NCBI RefSeq assembly: GCF_000175615.1
Contig: NZ_ACVO01000001.1
Coordinates: 9,594-73,593 of the forward strand
Direction: 5' to 3'
Length of the DNA: 64,000 nt
DNA from: Rothia mucilaginosa ATCC 25296
Lineage (GTDB): Bacteria; Actinomycetota; Actinomycetes; Actinomycetales; Micrococcaceae
The notes under the pieces are model-generated. The model was given only the letters and a program-made list of their open reading frames with translations. It did not search any database and was not told where the DNA came from. A program made the translations under genes and the position numbers. Below are positions 16,934-29,638 of the stretch, in pieces; position 1 is the stretch's first letter; each line of letters begins with the position of its first letter.

Positions 16934-18001
16934 GTGGCCCGCACGAGCTCATTGTCCCGAGGTGTTCAGCAGGAGAGTACGTCCCGTCAGGGCTCTGTGA
17001 TTCAGGGGCAGAAGCTGGGTAAGCGCCTGGCTTTTCTGTTCTTGTTTGCGGTGCTTTTGGTGGGGGCTGTGGCTGCTTCTTTGCTGTTCGGGTCGAATAA
17101 TCTTCCGCCGGATCAGGTTCTGGCTGTTTTCAATGGCACTGCTTCTGAGCAGGCGCAGACGATTGTGATGGAGCAGCGTATTCCGCGTACCCTGGTGGGT
17201 CTTGCGGCGGGTGCGGCGTTGGCGGTTGCCGGTTCTCTGATGCAGTCGTTGACTCGTAACCCGTTGGCTGAGCCCGGCCTGATGGGTGTGAATGCCGGTG
17301 CTGCGGTGGCTGTGATTGGCTCCGTGGTGGTTTTTGGCGTGATGGGTATTTGGCAGTACATGGTTGCTGCGACGATTGGTGGCGCGTTGGCTGCGGTGCT
17401 GGTGTACACGCTGGGTCGTGGCCGTGACGGGTCGATCGTGAAGCTCGCTCTGGCGGGTGTGGCGATTTCTGCGGCGCTGTCGGCGATTGCGCAGGGCCTG
17501 ATTTTGGCTGATCAGGATGCGTATAACGAGTTCCGTGTGTGGGTTGCCGGTTCGCTGGAGGGCCGCGGTATGGATATCGCGTCCACGGTGGGTCCGGTGA
17601 TTGTACTGGGTATGCTGGTGGCGTTCTTTGTGGCTCCTGCGATTAATGCTTTGAGTATGGGCGAGGAGGCGGCGACCAGCCTCGGCGTGAGTGTGCGTAC
17701 GACCCAGAATTTGACGTTGCTGGCGGTGACGGTGCTTGCCGGTGCGGCGACTGCTGCGGTGGGTCCGATTGGTTTTGTGGGTTTGGCGGTGCCGTTTGTG
17801 GTGCGTGCCCTACTCGGTAATGATGTGCGCTGGGTGAATTATGGTTCGGCGCTGTTGGGTCCGGTGTGGCTGCTGTGTGCTGACGTGTTGGCGCGTGTGC
17901 TGGTGGCTCCGCAGGAGACTCAGGTGGGTATTGTGGCGACTCTTGCCGGTGCCCCGGTGTTCTTGTTCTTGATGACTCGTCGTAAGGTGGAGGCTCTCTA
18001 A
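16934..18001 (+). CDS. fepD: Iron-siderophore ABC transporter permease (FecCD type)
   Basis: This inner-membrane permease pairs with the next gene to move the ferric siderophore. The GTG at 16934 is chosen because AAGGAG lies just before it, giving 355 residues. Signatures are RIPRTLVGLAAGAALAVAG near residue 88 and LMQSLTRNPLAEPGLMGVN near 108, with a late GPIGFVGLAVPFVVR. Eight to ten hydrophobic segments are visible. The stop shares one base with the next start (TAATG). Codon use shifts toward T- and G-ending codons here and in the next gene. Confidence 0.9.
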   Translation: MARTSSLSRGVQQESTSRQGSVIQGQKLGKRLAFLFLFAVLLVGAVAASLLFGSNNLPPDQVLAVFNGTASEQAQTIVMEQRIPRTLVGLAAGAALAVAGSLMQSLTRNPLAEPGLMGVNAGAAVAVIGSVVVFGVMGIWQYMVAATIGGALAAVLVYTLGRGRDGSIVKLALAGVAISAALSAIAQGLILADQDAYNEFRVWVAGSLEGRGMDIASTVGPVIVLGMLVAFFVAPAINALSMGEEAATSLGVSVRTTQNLTLLAVTVLAGAATAAVGPIGFVGLAVPFVVRALLGNDVRWVNYGSALLGPVWLLCADVLARVLVAPQETQVGIVATLAGAPVFLFLMTRRKVEAL

Positions 18002-19107
18002 TGTCGAATTCTTCCGCTGTTTCGACGGCGACCGTCACCACTGCAGCTAATCGTTCTGCGCGTCGTAGCGGCCGCGATTTGGGCGGTCGCCCGGTGTTGA
18101 CTGTGCGCGGTCCGCTGAGTGCTCAGGTGCCGTGGCGTGTGCTGATTTTGAATGTGGCGTTGGTGGTGCTGATTGCGGCGCTGGCGTTTTGGGGCATGTT
18201 GCAGGGTGATTATAAGATCGCCCCGGAGAAGCTGATCCCGGCGCTGCTGGGTGAGGGCAAGCAGATTACGGTGACTTTCGCTCAGCAGCGTGCGGCGCGT
18301 ATTGTGGCGGCGCTTCTGGTGGGTGCGGCGCTTGGTCTGTCGGGTGCGATTTTCCAGGTGATCTCGGGTAATGCCCTGGGTTCGCCGGATATTATCGGCT
18401 TCACGAATGGTGCCGCGACCGGTGCGCTGTTGCAGATTATTGTGTTCAATTCCGGCCCCGTTGAGGTTGCTCTGGGCGCTGTGGTTGGTGGCTTGGCGAC
18501 TTCGGTGCTGGTGTGGTTGTTGACGCGCCGTACGGGTTTGCATGGCTTCCGTCTGGTGCTGGTCGGTATTGGTGTGGGTTCGACCCTGGCGGCGTTCAAT
18601 GCGCTGCTGGTGGTGCGTGCTTCGCTGACTCAGGCGCAGACCGCGGCGTCTTGGCTTGCCGGTTCGCTCAATGACATCACGTGGGAGCGCACCTACGCGC
18701 TGCTGGGTCTGCTGCTCGTGGTGACTCCGCTGCTGCTGATGCTGGTCCGCCCGCTGGGTGCGATTCGTTTTGGTGACCAGGTGGCATCCGGTTTGGGCGT
18801 GAGCGTGAACGCGTACCGTGTGGCGGCTCTGTTCATCGGTGTGCTTCTGGTTTCGCTGGCGACCGCGACGACCGGCCCGATTGCCTTCGTCGCTTTGGCG
18901 GCACCGCACATCGCGAAGACTCTGTCTCGTAGCGGCGGGGTGGGCTTCACCTCCGCGGCACTTATGGGTGCGCTCATGGTGCTCGGCTCTGACCTGATTG
19001 GCCGATTCGCTGTTCCCGGACGCATCATTCAGGTGGGTGTGGTGACCGGCGCGATTGGCGGCCTGTACCTGATTTACCTGATTTACCTCGAAAGGAAGAA
19101 GAGCTAG
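18001..19107 (+). CDS. fepG: Iron-siderophore ABC transporter permease (FecCD type), second subunit
   Basis: At 368 residues this is the partner permease of the transporter. It has the family stretch QQRAARIVAALLVGAALGL near residue 95, ALGSPDIIGFTNGAATGALL near 125 and GPIAFVALAAPHIAK near 292. The N-terminal 40 residues are polar and basic, as often seen in the second subunit. It overlaps both neighbours by one base, so all three transporter genes are translationally coupled. Assignment as FepG rather than FepD rests on gene order. Confidence 0.88.
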   Translation: MSNSSAVSTATVTTAANRSARRSGRDLGGRPVLTVRGPLSAQVPWRVLILNVALVVLIAALAFWGMLQGDYKIAPEKLIPALLGEGKQITVTFAQQRAARIVAALLVGAALGLSGAIFQVISGNALGSPDIIGFTNGAATGALLQIIVFNSGPVEVALGAVVGGLATSVLVWLLTRRTGLHGFRLVLVGIGVGSTLAAFNALLVVRASLTQAQTAASWLAGSLNDITWERTYALLGLLLVVTPLLLMLVRPLGAIRFGDQVASGLGVSVNAYRVAALFIGVLLVSLATATTGPIAFVALAAPHIAKTLSRSGGVGFTSAALMGALMVLGSDLIGRFAVPGRIIQVGVVTGAIGGLYLIYLIYLERKKS

Positions 19108-19949
19108 TGAACGCTAGTGTGACGACCCGCCTTGAAGGCGAGAACATGGTGGTTGCCTACGGTGAGCATACGGTGCTCAACGGGGTAGATTTTCAGGTGC
19201 CGGAGGGGGAGCTGACCGTTATCCTGGGCCCGAATGCCTGCGGCAAGTCGACCACTCTGAAGGCTCTTGCCCGCGTGAACCCGCTCAAGGACGGCGAGGT
19301 TCGCCTGGACGGCACCCCGCTACCGCAGATGAAGTCCCGCGCTATCGCCAAGATCCTGGCGATGCTGCCGCAGACCCCGGAGGCGCCTAGCGGCGTGACC
19401 GTGGCGGATGTGGTGGCGCGCGGCCGCTACCCGCACCAGTCGCTGCTGCGTTCTTGGTCCGATGAGGACGAGCAAGCCTGCGTGGAGGCGATGCAGGCGG
19501 CGAACGTGCTGGAGCTTGCTGAGCGTCCCATTGAGGCGCTCTCGGGCGGTCAGCGTCAGCGCGTGTGGATTGCCATGACCCTGGCACAGCAGACCCCGCT
19601 GATTCTGCTCGATGAGCCGACCACCTACCTGGACATCACGCACCAGATTGAGGTGCTGAACCTGACGAAGAAATTGCATTCCGAAGGGCGAACGGTAGCC
19701 GTGGTGTTGCATGACCTGAACCTCGCTTTCAGGTATGCTACTCATGTTGTGTTAATGAAGCAGGGCCGGATTATCGCTCAGGGCGATCCGCGTGCGATAA
19801 TTACACCGGAACTTATCCAGGAAGTTTTTGACCTGCAATCGGTCATTATTCCTGATCCATGCACTGGTACCCCTTTGGTTATTCCGAAGGAGAACCAAAC
19901 AATTCATATTGCCGCTGACGCTATTTCGGCGGCCCGCGAAAGCGAATAG
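19107..19949 (+). CDS. fepC: Iron-siderophore ABC transporter ATP-binding protein
   Basis: The 280-residue ATPase powers the two permeases. Walker A is GPNACGKSTTLKAL near residue 45, the Q-loop is in LPQTPEAP, the signature is LSGGQRQR near 146, and Walker B with the D-loop is LILLDEPTTYLD near 167. The H-loop is VLHDLNLAFRYA near 195. The GTG start overlaps the previous stop. After it comes a 500-base non-coding stretch, so fes may have its own promoter. Confidence 0.92.
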   Translation: MNASVTTRLEGENMVVAYGEHTVLNGVDFQVPEGELTVILGPNACGKSTTLKALARVNPLKDGEVRLDGTPLPQMKSRAIAKILAMLPQTPEAPSGVTVADVVARGRYPHQSLLRSWSDEDEQACVEAMQAANVLELAERPIEALSGGQRQRVWIAMTLAQQTPLILLDEPTTYLDITHQIEVLNLTKKLHSEGRTVAVVLHDLNLAFRYATHVVLMKQGRIIAQGDPRAIITPELIQEVFDLQSVIIPDPCTGTPLVIPKENQTIHIAADAISAARESE

Positions 19950-20073
19950 TTTTCGCCCCTAAGCCGCGTGGGAGTTAGCACCAACCGTCTCAGTACGGGT
20001 GGAAAAGCTCGGCATTGCGCCGAGTAGCGAACGCTAGGATCTGAGGGACCCAGGATCCCCTGCGCGTAGGGCG

Positions 20074-20128
20074 CCTACCCGGTGCTCGCCCGTCTTTGAC
20101 GCATGAACGGATCCGAGCACTGGGTAGG
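20074..20128. repeat. 15-bp inverted repeat before fes
   Basis: CCTACCCGGTGCTCG (20074-20088) pairs with CGAGCACTGGGTAGG (20114-20128) with one G-T pair. The right arm overlaps a smaller hairpin, GGTTCC with GGAACC, at 20127-20144, so alternative folds are possible. Confidence 0.7.
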
Positions 20129-20147
20129 TTCCATTTTGGGAACCCGC

Positions 20148-20221
20148 AGATGAGGCACCGAGACTGCCGCATGAGACCTTCACAGTTTGAAGGTTTGATG
20201 CACGGTCTCGGTGCCTCATCT
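20148..20221. repeat. 74-base compound hairpin before fes
   Basis: Outer arms of 17 bases pair perfectly: 20148-20164, ending GGCACCGAGAC, and 20205-20221, starting GTCTCGGTGCC. Inside, ACCTTCA pairs with TGAAGGT and GCAT with ATGC, giving an almost continuous stem. No T-run follows. It could be a structured RNA element, a 3'-end stabiliser for the transporter message, or a DNA-binding site. Confidence 0.75.
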
Positions 20222-20335
20222 CATTTAACTGCCCGGTTTGTGGGGGCCACTGTTTGCGACCTACAGTTGGGGCCTGCATTTGAACCCCGCGCTCGCTGTC
20301 ATGAATGTCATGTTTTGGTTCTTTCGCTTTTCCCT

Positions 20336-20364
20336 TTGGCTGGAGTTTGGGTAGGGGATACCAT
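20336..20364 (+). promoter_or_regulatory. Candidate fes promoter with adjacent iron-box-like site
   Basis: TTGGCT, 17 bases, then TACCAT. Just downstream, about 20373-20391 contains GGCTAAC within a roughly 12-of-19 match to the DtxR/IdeR consensus, where a repressor would block the start. The leader to the TTG start at 20454 would be about 80 bases. Confidence 0.4.
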
Positions 20365-20453
20365 AGAGTGAGGTAGTAGAGGCTAACTAACGATAATGCG
20401 CCTCCTCACCGATTCTCACCGATTGAGTGTTTCCACAGACCAAGGAGGAACCG

Positions 20454-21857
20454 TTGGGCGAGCACGAACCCACCGCGACCGTTCCCGCGCAGAGTATTTC
20501 TGCCCAGAACACTTCTGCCCAGAACACTTCTGAACAGGCTACTTCGGCGCAGCCGCGTACCGTTGCGCCGACCGTGCGCCCGGCCCCTCCCAAGATCCCG
20601 CGCCCCGTACCGGCACCGCGCGTGGACAGCCCCCTTATCAGCGCCCTCATTGCTGAGGCGGTCAGCCCCGAAGAGCTGAACGCCCGCATCCTTGAGGTCG
20701 TCTCCGAAGGCACCCCCATTATCGAGCTGGTGCACCGCGAAGACGGCAGCATCAGCGAGAACGAACGCATCGTTACCTTCCTGTACCACAACGAGCAGGC
20801 GGAGCAGGTGCTCATGTTCATCAACCGCCTGACCGATGAGAAGAACCTTGACCGTTCCCTCATGGCCCGCATCGAGGGCACTGGCTGGTGGCAGCTGAGC
20901 ATGCAGATGGAAACCACCTGGCGTGCCTCCTACAACTTCTTGCCGGCGCTGCCCGGCGAGCGCCCCGCTTGGCTGGGTGATGACGACCAGGTGCGCTTGC
21001 GCGCCGCTCTGGATTCCGGTGAGGGTGACCCGCTGAACCCCGAGACCGCGTGCAACCGTATCGGTCGTTGCATGGGTGTGGTGCAGCTTGAGCATGCGCC
21101 GGTGCAGGAGTTCATCCTGACTCAGGAAGAGATTGACGCGCTGCCCGCCCCCGAGTGGATGCAGACCTCTGACGGTCACCAGTATGTGCTCGGCCGCGTG
21201 GGTGACCCCGCCCCGGATGCGCCGCTGTTCATCCAGTTCGACGGTGAGATGTGGTTCAGTCAGGGTATGGAGCACACCCTCAACCGTGCCCACGAGGCCG
21301 GTCGTATTCCGGCGATGCACGTGTTCTTCCTGCACTCTGGCGGTCGTGAGAACCGCTGGAAGGAGCTGAACGGCGACAACCCGATTGCCGACTACCTGGT
21401 AGAGATCGCGTTCCCGCACCTGGAGGCAGTGCACGGCATTAAGACCGCGCCGCAGAACATTGTGATTAACGGTCAGTCGCTGGGTGGGCTGTCCTCCCTG
21501 CTGGCGGTGCTGAGCCGCCCGGAGGCGTTTGGCGGCGCGATCGCGCAGTCTTCGTCGCTGTGGCAACCGCAGGTCATGGACCGCCTGGACGAGCTGGAGG
21601 CGGCGGGCGAGATTGATCGCCTGCGCCACCTGTACCTTGAGATTGAGGTGGGGGAGCAGGAGTGGGTTCTGGTACCGCCTCACCGCGAGTTGAAGGAGCG
21701 CCTGGAAAAGCTGGGCCTGAAGAATGCGCGTTGCACGGCCTTCAACGGCGGTCACGATTATGCGTGCTGGCGCGGTGCGATTGTGCCGGCGTTGGAACGT
21801 ATTATTGCTGCCCGCCGGGAGGCTGAGCGCGCTGAGCGGAGCTTAGCTGAGGAGTAG
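20454..21857 (+). CDS. fes: Enterochelin esterase-like siderophore hydrolase
   Basis: Fes-type enzymes cut the triester ring of ferric enterobactin in the cytoplasm to release iron. The TTG at 20454 is chosen because AAGGAGGAA ends four bases before it; the protein is then 467 residues. The N-terminal Fes domain includes LMARIEGTGWWQLSMQM. The C-terminal alpha/beta-hydrolase has the nucleophile GQSLGGLSS near residue 340 and the histidine in FNGGHDYACWR near 432. The first 60 residues are a low-complexity extension with a SAQNT repeat. It lies between the uptake and synthesis genes. Confidence 0.88.
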   Translation: MGEHEPTATVPAQSISAQNTSAQNTSEQATSAQPRTVAPTVRPAPPKIPRPVPAPRVDSPLISALIAEAVSPEELNARILEVVSEGTPIIELVHREDGSISENERIVTFLYHNEQAEQVLMFINRLTDEKNLDRSLMARIEGTGWWQLSMQMETTWRASYNFLPALPGERPAWLGDDDQVRLRAALDSGEGDPLNPETACNRIGRCMGVVQLEHAPVQEFILTQEEIDALPAPEWMQTSDGHQYVLGRVGDPAPDAPLFIQFDGEMWFSQGMEHTLNRAHEAGRIPAMHVFFLHSGGRENRWKELNGDNPIADYLVEIAFPHLEAVHGIKTAPQNIVINGQSLGGLSSLLAVLSRPEAFGGAIAQSSSLWQPQVMDRLDELEAAGEIDRLRHLYLEIEVGEQEWVLVPPHRELKERLEKLGLKNARCTAFNGGHDYACWRGAIVPALERIIAARREAERAERSLAEE

Positions 21858-22124
21858 CGAGAGATCGCCTAGGGATCCTGCACGGGTAGAGCACACCCCG
21901 CATGGTGGGCGTGCGGGGTTCCCGTTAGGGTAAACACCGCCGCGCCCGTATCCTAGAGAAGTACAGCCTAAGAGAAGTGCAACACTACCGCGCCGCGAGG
22001 GGTGCCGAAGGGTACCCGGCGCAGGTTGCGCACCCGCCCTCATTGACGAGATGGCATCACGCTGCGAACGCACGCAGCACGTGAGCGCTATAGAAACCGC
22101 AAACGACACAGAAATCGAGAGAAG

Positions 22125-23825
22125 ATGACCGTAGAACGTAGCCCCCTGGCCCCCACGCCGCTCATCCCCGAGTCTTTTGCCGCGAAGTACCGCGAAGCCG
22201 GCTACTGGATTGACCAGACCATCCCCGAGTTCCTGCTAGATGCATGCCGCGCGAAGCCGCACTTCCCGGCGCTGGTGGCGCTCTCGCACGCGCAGCTCGA
22301 TGAGGACGGCAAGCCTCAGCAGATTCGCCTCTCCTACGGTGAGCTGGAGGCGGCAGGTCGTGCCGCTGCGGCGCGCCTCGTTCAGGCTGGCGTGCAGCCC
22401 GGTGACCGTGTGCTGCTGCAGCTGGGTAACACCGCCGAGTACCTGGTGTACCTGCTGGGTATTTTCTGGGCGGCGGCGCTGCCGGTGTTCTGCCTGCCGC
22501 AGCACCGCACCACCGAGCTCGTGCACTTTGCGACCCGCACCGACGCTGCGGCGCACGTGTTCTCTTCGCTGACCCCGGGCGCAGATTTCGCCGCCCTGCA
22601 CGAGGACGTTGCCGCCGAGTTGCGCAAGAACTCCCAGGAGCCGCCGGTTGCTATCGACGTTGCGGAGCCGCTGACCCCGCTGACCGAGGAGGAGCTCGCC
22701 GAAGAGTTCGTGCCCGGCGTCATCCAGAACACCGAGAACCTGCGCGCGAGCGAGCAGGTGGCGTTCCTGCAGCTCTCCGGCGGTACGACCGGCATTTCGA
22801 AGCTGATTCCTCGCACCCACGCCGCCTACCTGTACTCGGTGCGCGGATCGGTCGATATCTGCAAGCTGAACAACAACACGACCATGCTCGTGGTGCTGCC
22901 CGCCGCGCACAACTTCACGATGAGCTCGCCCGGTATTCTGGGCGTCATGTGCGCCTCCGGCAAGCTGGTGTTTGCGGCGGATCCGTCCCCGCAGACTGCG
23001 TTCCACCTCATTGAGATGGAGGGTGTGACCACCTCCGCGCTGGTGCCGCCGCTGGCTCAGGCGTGGGTCGCCTCCGCGGAGAAGCGCGGCGTGTCCCTGC
23101 CGTCTCTGCAGACCCTGCAGGTGGGCGGTTCGAAGCTGGCCCCGGCGGTTGCGGGCAAGATTGAGTCGGTGCTCGGCTGCACCGTTCAGCAGGTGTTCGG
23201 CATGGCTGAGGGTCTGGTGAACTACACCCGCTCGACCGACCCGATTGAGATGCGTCTGAGGACTCAGGGCTACCCGATCAGCCCCGACGATGAAATTCTG
23301 ATTGTTGATGATCAGGACCAGCCGGTTAAGCGCGGCGAGAGCGGCCACCTGCTCACCCGCGGCCCGTACACGATTCGCGGCTACTACCTGGAGGAGAACG
23401 CGAACCGCTACGGCTTCACCGAGGACGGCTTCTACCGCACCGGCGACATTGTGCGCCTGGTCGCAGGCAAGTACCTTGAGGTGACCGGCCGCGCGAAGGA
23501 CCAGATTAACCGCAACGGCGAGAAGATTGCCGTGGACGAAATCGAAGAGCTGGCGCTGACCCACCCCGACGTTTTTGACGCCGTGGTCCTGGGCATCCCG
23601 GATGAGACTGTGGGCGAGCGCGTGGGCCTGGTCATTGTGCCGCAGGAAGGCGCCGACCTGGGCGAAAACCCGCGTCGCACGATGCACGAGTTCTTCACCT
23701 CGAAGAAGCTCGCCGACTTCAAGATTCCCGAGCGCGTGCAGGTTCTGCAGGAGCTGCCCACCACGAACGTGGGTAAGATTTCTCGCCGCGAACTGCGCGC
23801 CAAGCTTGCCGAAATTTTCGGCTAA
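22125..23825 (+). CDS. entE: 2,3-dihydroxybenzoate-AMP ligase
   Basis: This adenylating enzyme activates 2,3-dihydroxybenzoate with ATP and loads it onto an aryl carrier protein. At 566 residues it shows the ATP loop LSGGTTGISKLIPRTH near residue 217, VFGMAEGLVNYTR near 363, the YRTGD motif near 438 and RAKDQINRNGEKI near 458. The catalytic lysine is in TNVGKISR near the end. It opens the synthesis part of the locus, and the carrier gene follows 66 bases later. Salicylate as substrate cannot be excluded from sequence, but the EntF partner and Fes favour dihydroxybenzoate. Confidence 0.9.
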   Translation: MTVERSPLAPTPLIPESFAAKYREAGYWIDQTIPEFLLDACRAKPHFPALVALSHAQLDEDGKPQQIRLSYGELEAAGRAAAARLVQAGVQPGDRVLLQLGNTAEYLVYLLGIFWAAALPVFCLPQHRTTELVHFATRTDAAAHVFSSLTPGADFAALHEDVAAELRKNSQEPPVAIDVAEPLTPLTEEELAEEFVPGVIQNTENLRASEQVAFLQLSGGTTGISKLIPRTHAAYLYSVRGSVDICKLNNNTTMLVVLPAAHNFTMSSPGILGVMCASGKLVFAADPSPQTAFHLIEMEGVTTSALVPPLAQAWVASAEKRGVSLPSLQTLQVGGSKLAPAVAGKIESVLGCTVQQVFGMAEGLVNYTRSTDPIEMRLRTQGYPISPDDEILIVDDQDQPVKRGESGHLLTRGPYTIRGYYLEENANRYGFTEDGFYRTGDIVRLVAGKYLEVTGRAKDQINRNGEKIAVDEIEELALTHPDVFDAVVLGIPDETVGERVGLVIVPQEGADLGENPRRTMHEFFTSKKLADFKIPERVQVLQELPTTNVGKISRRELRAKLAEIFG

Positions 23826-23891
23826 ACCCTTTGAGCTGATCATTTTCAGCTAAACCGTACGCCCTTATTCCTACCCCTATTGAGGAGAAAA

Positions 23892-24119
23892 ATGTCCGCA
23901 TTTGAGACCCTGCGCCCCATCATGGAGAAGTACATCGTCGAGCCCGACTCCCTGCAGACCGCTTTTGACGAGCCGACCACCGACCTGTTCTCCCTAGGCA
24001 TGGACTCTATGGGCGCATTCGCCCTGCTCGACGACCTTGCCGCTGAGGGCGCCGTGATTGAGTTTACCGAGCTGGTGGAGAACCCGACCGTGGAGTTCAT
24101 CGCCTCCCGCCTGGGCTAA
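23892..24119 (+). CDS. Stand-alone aryl carrier protein
   Basis: This 75-residue carrier has the phosphopantetheine site in LFSLGMDSMGAFALLDDL, with the serine near residue 38. It corresponds to the C-terminal ArCP domain of EntB, which in E. coli is fused to isochorismatase; that half is absent here. The ATG at 23892 follows GAGGAG. EntE should load it with dihydroxybenzoate, and the condensation domain of the next protein would take the aryl group. A strong hairpin follows. Confidence 0.85.
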   Translation: MSAFETLRPIMEKYIVEPDSLQTAFDEPTTDLFSLGMDSMGAFALLDDLAAEGAVIEFTELVENPTVEFIASRLG

Positions 24120-24128
24120 GCGTTACCG

Positions 24129-24178
24129 CACCCCGAGTGCCCGCCTGCCGCGAATGCAGGCGGGTACCCGGGGTGTTT
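24129..24178 (+). terminator. Strong hairpin after the aryl carrier gene
   Basis: CACCCCGAGTGCCCGCCTGC (24129-24148) pairs with 24156-24175 with two or three mismatches, followed by TTT. It may terminate or attenuate transcription before entF. Confidence 0.75.
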
Positions 24179-24240
24179 GCTACTCGCTTCGTTTTTCTGT
24201 GCGCCGGTTTTACGCCGTATTGTGTAGCTGCGTTTACCCT

Positions 24241-24290
24241 TGTCAGTGCACTTCTGTCAGCGCACTTCTGTCAGCGCACTTCTGTCAGCG
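24241..24290 (+). repeat. 14-base tandem repeat upstream of entF
   Basis: The unit TGTCAGCGCACTTC occurs three full times (first copy with one change) plus eight bases of a fourth. It lies about 100 bases before the entF start in non-coding DNA. Confidence 0.9.
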
Positions 24291-24348
24291 TGAAGCGGCG
24301 GGGCAGTAGCCTGCCTTTCACACCTACCTTTAACACACCGCATATCAT

Positions 24349-24375
24349 CCCTAATCCAGACCCCTAATCCAGACC
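24349..24375 (+). repeat. Second short tandem repeat upstream of entF
   Basis: CCCTAATCCAGACC occurs twice with a 13-base period, ending 14 bases before the entF ATG and right next to its ribosome-binding site GAGAGG. Confidence 0.88.
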
Positions 24376-24389
24376 TTTGAGAGGCCACC

Positions 24390-28730
<4,341 letters not shown>

Positions 28731-28758
28731 CCTCACCGGTGCCCCAATAACTGATTTA

Positions 28759-28790
28759 GCCCGGAGGTAATAGTCGTTACCTCCGGGCTA
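28759..28790 (+). terminator. Terminator after entF
   Basis: GCCCGGAGGTAA pairs with TTACCTCCGGGC across a short loop, 28 bases after the entF stop. Confidence 0.82.
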
Positions 28791-28826
28791 CATCGGTTAA
28801 AACATGCGGTTGAGTTAAAACACGAA

Positions 28827-28862
28827 TGCCCCCGGTTGATGAATCACCAGCCGGGGGCATTG
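28827..28862. terminator. Left twin hairpin of the AT-rich insert
   Basis: AATGCCCCCGGTTGATGA opens a hairpin closed by a CCGGGGGCATT arm. Nearly the same sequence occurs at 30513-30551. It has T-rich sequence on both sides and can act on either strand. Confidence 0.8.
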
Positions 28863-29183
28863 CTTTAGTATTATAAAGAGTATCTTTTGAGTGATTTTAG
28901 TCACATAAAATATTTGTGTAAAAAATTATCAGTGTGCAAATGGCTCCAAATACCAAATTTTACAGCCCTTATTATACATACACCCTTAAATTTTGTGACA
29001 TATGCCTCATCCATTGCTTGAAAAGGCTCCTTAATGAGTGCTACATTGTAGCCACCTCTTAAATATGATTCCGATTACATAGATAGGGGTTGTAGCTAAG
29101 AGAACGACTTGGTAAACACCAGGCCGTGAAACGTATCTCACTCACGCAGAAGGATATCCTTCTCAAAACACTAGGAGTTTACG
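28863..29183. other. AT-rich non-coding stretch
   Basis: These 321 bases are clearly richer in A/T than the surroundings and hold no supported gene. The last 100 bases before the crystallin-like gene may contain a structured leader, but I could not match it to a known riboswitch. Confidence 0.5.
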
Positions 29184-29540
29184 ATGAAGCTCTACAAGGC
29201 TCTTGCAACCGCGATGGTTGCAACGGCAGCTACCATGGCAGCGATGCCCGCCGGTAACGCCGCAGTCTTTTACGACTGGCGTAACTATAACGAGGCAGGC
29301 GGTATTCACGACACCCACGGCGACTGGGACGTGCATCACCTGGGCGATATGAATGATCGCGTATCTTCCATCCGAAGCTATGGCGAACGTTACGTCGCTT
29401 ATCAGGATGAAAACTACCAGGGATTCTCATTCGATATCAATTATCGCGACTTCAACAGCCTCGAAGGTTTCTATGAAGGTCGAAATTGGTGGAACGGAGA
29501 CTGGAACGATAAGATCACTTCCCTTCACCGCAAAAAGTAA
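29184..29540 (+). CDS. Small secreted beta/gamma-crystallin-like protein (I36 inhibitor-like)
   Basis: This 118-residue protein has a clear signal peptide (about 1-28, ending GNAA). One compact domain follows, with the pattern of peptidase-inhibitor I36/beta-gamma-crystallin proteins: RVSSIRSYGERYVAYQDENY, QGFSFDI, and a final NDKITSLH strand. Such proteins in Streptomyces inhibit metalloproteases, and some bind calcium. No cysteine is in the mature part. TAGGAG lies before the ATG. It shares the AT-rich insert with the following lipoprotein. The function is inferred from a short domain. Confidence 0.7.
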   Translation: MKLYKALATAMVATAATMAAMPAGNAAVFYDWRNYNEAGGIHDTHGDWDVHHLGDMNDRVSSIRSYGERYVAYQDENYQGFSFDINYRDFNSLEGFYEGRNWWNGDWNDKITSLHRKK

Positions 29541-29638
29541 TTTCCCCGTATAGATGGTTGGGTGGCGTGGTATTGCATAAGTACTATGCCACCCAACCAT
29601 AAAATATATCCCCTTGTTGTTCTTGAAAGGAAAAAATC

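Larger units (their letters stand above)
19950..20335. other. Non-coding stretch before fes, rich in inverted repeats
   Basis: No gene is supported in these 386 bases. They hold at least three inverted repeats (20074-20128, 20127-20144 and 20148-20221), listed separately or in the findings. None has the T-run of a simple terminator. Confidence 0.6.

Noticed and set aside
22236-23843. 535-codon frame opposite entE
   Set aside because: Composition shadow of a clearly identified gene; no motif and no ribosome-binding site.
24241-24290. CRISPR-like repeat
   Set aside because: The 14-base units are directly adjacent with no spacers, and no cas genes are present.
29085-29160. Possible riboswitch or tRNA-like element before the crystallin-like gene
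   Set aside because: GGTTGTAGCT recalls a tRNA D-arm, but no acceptor, anticodon or T-arm can be paired, and no known riboswitch core is present.
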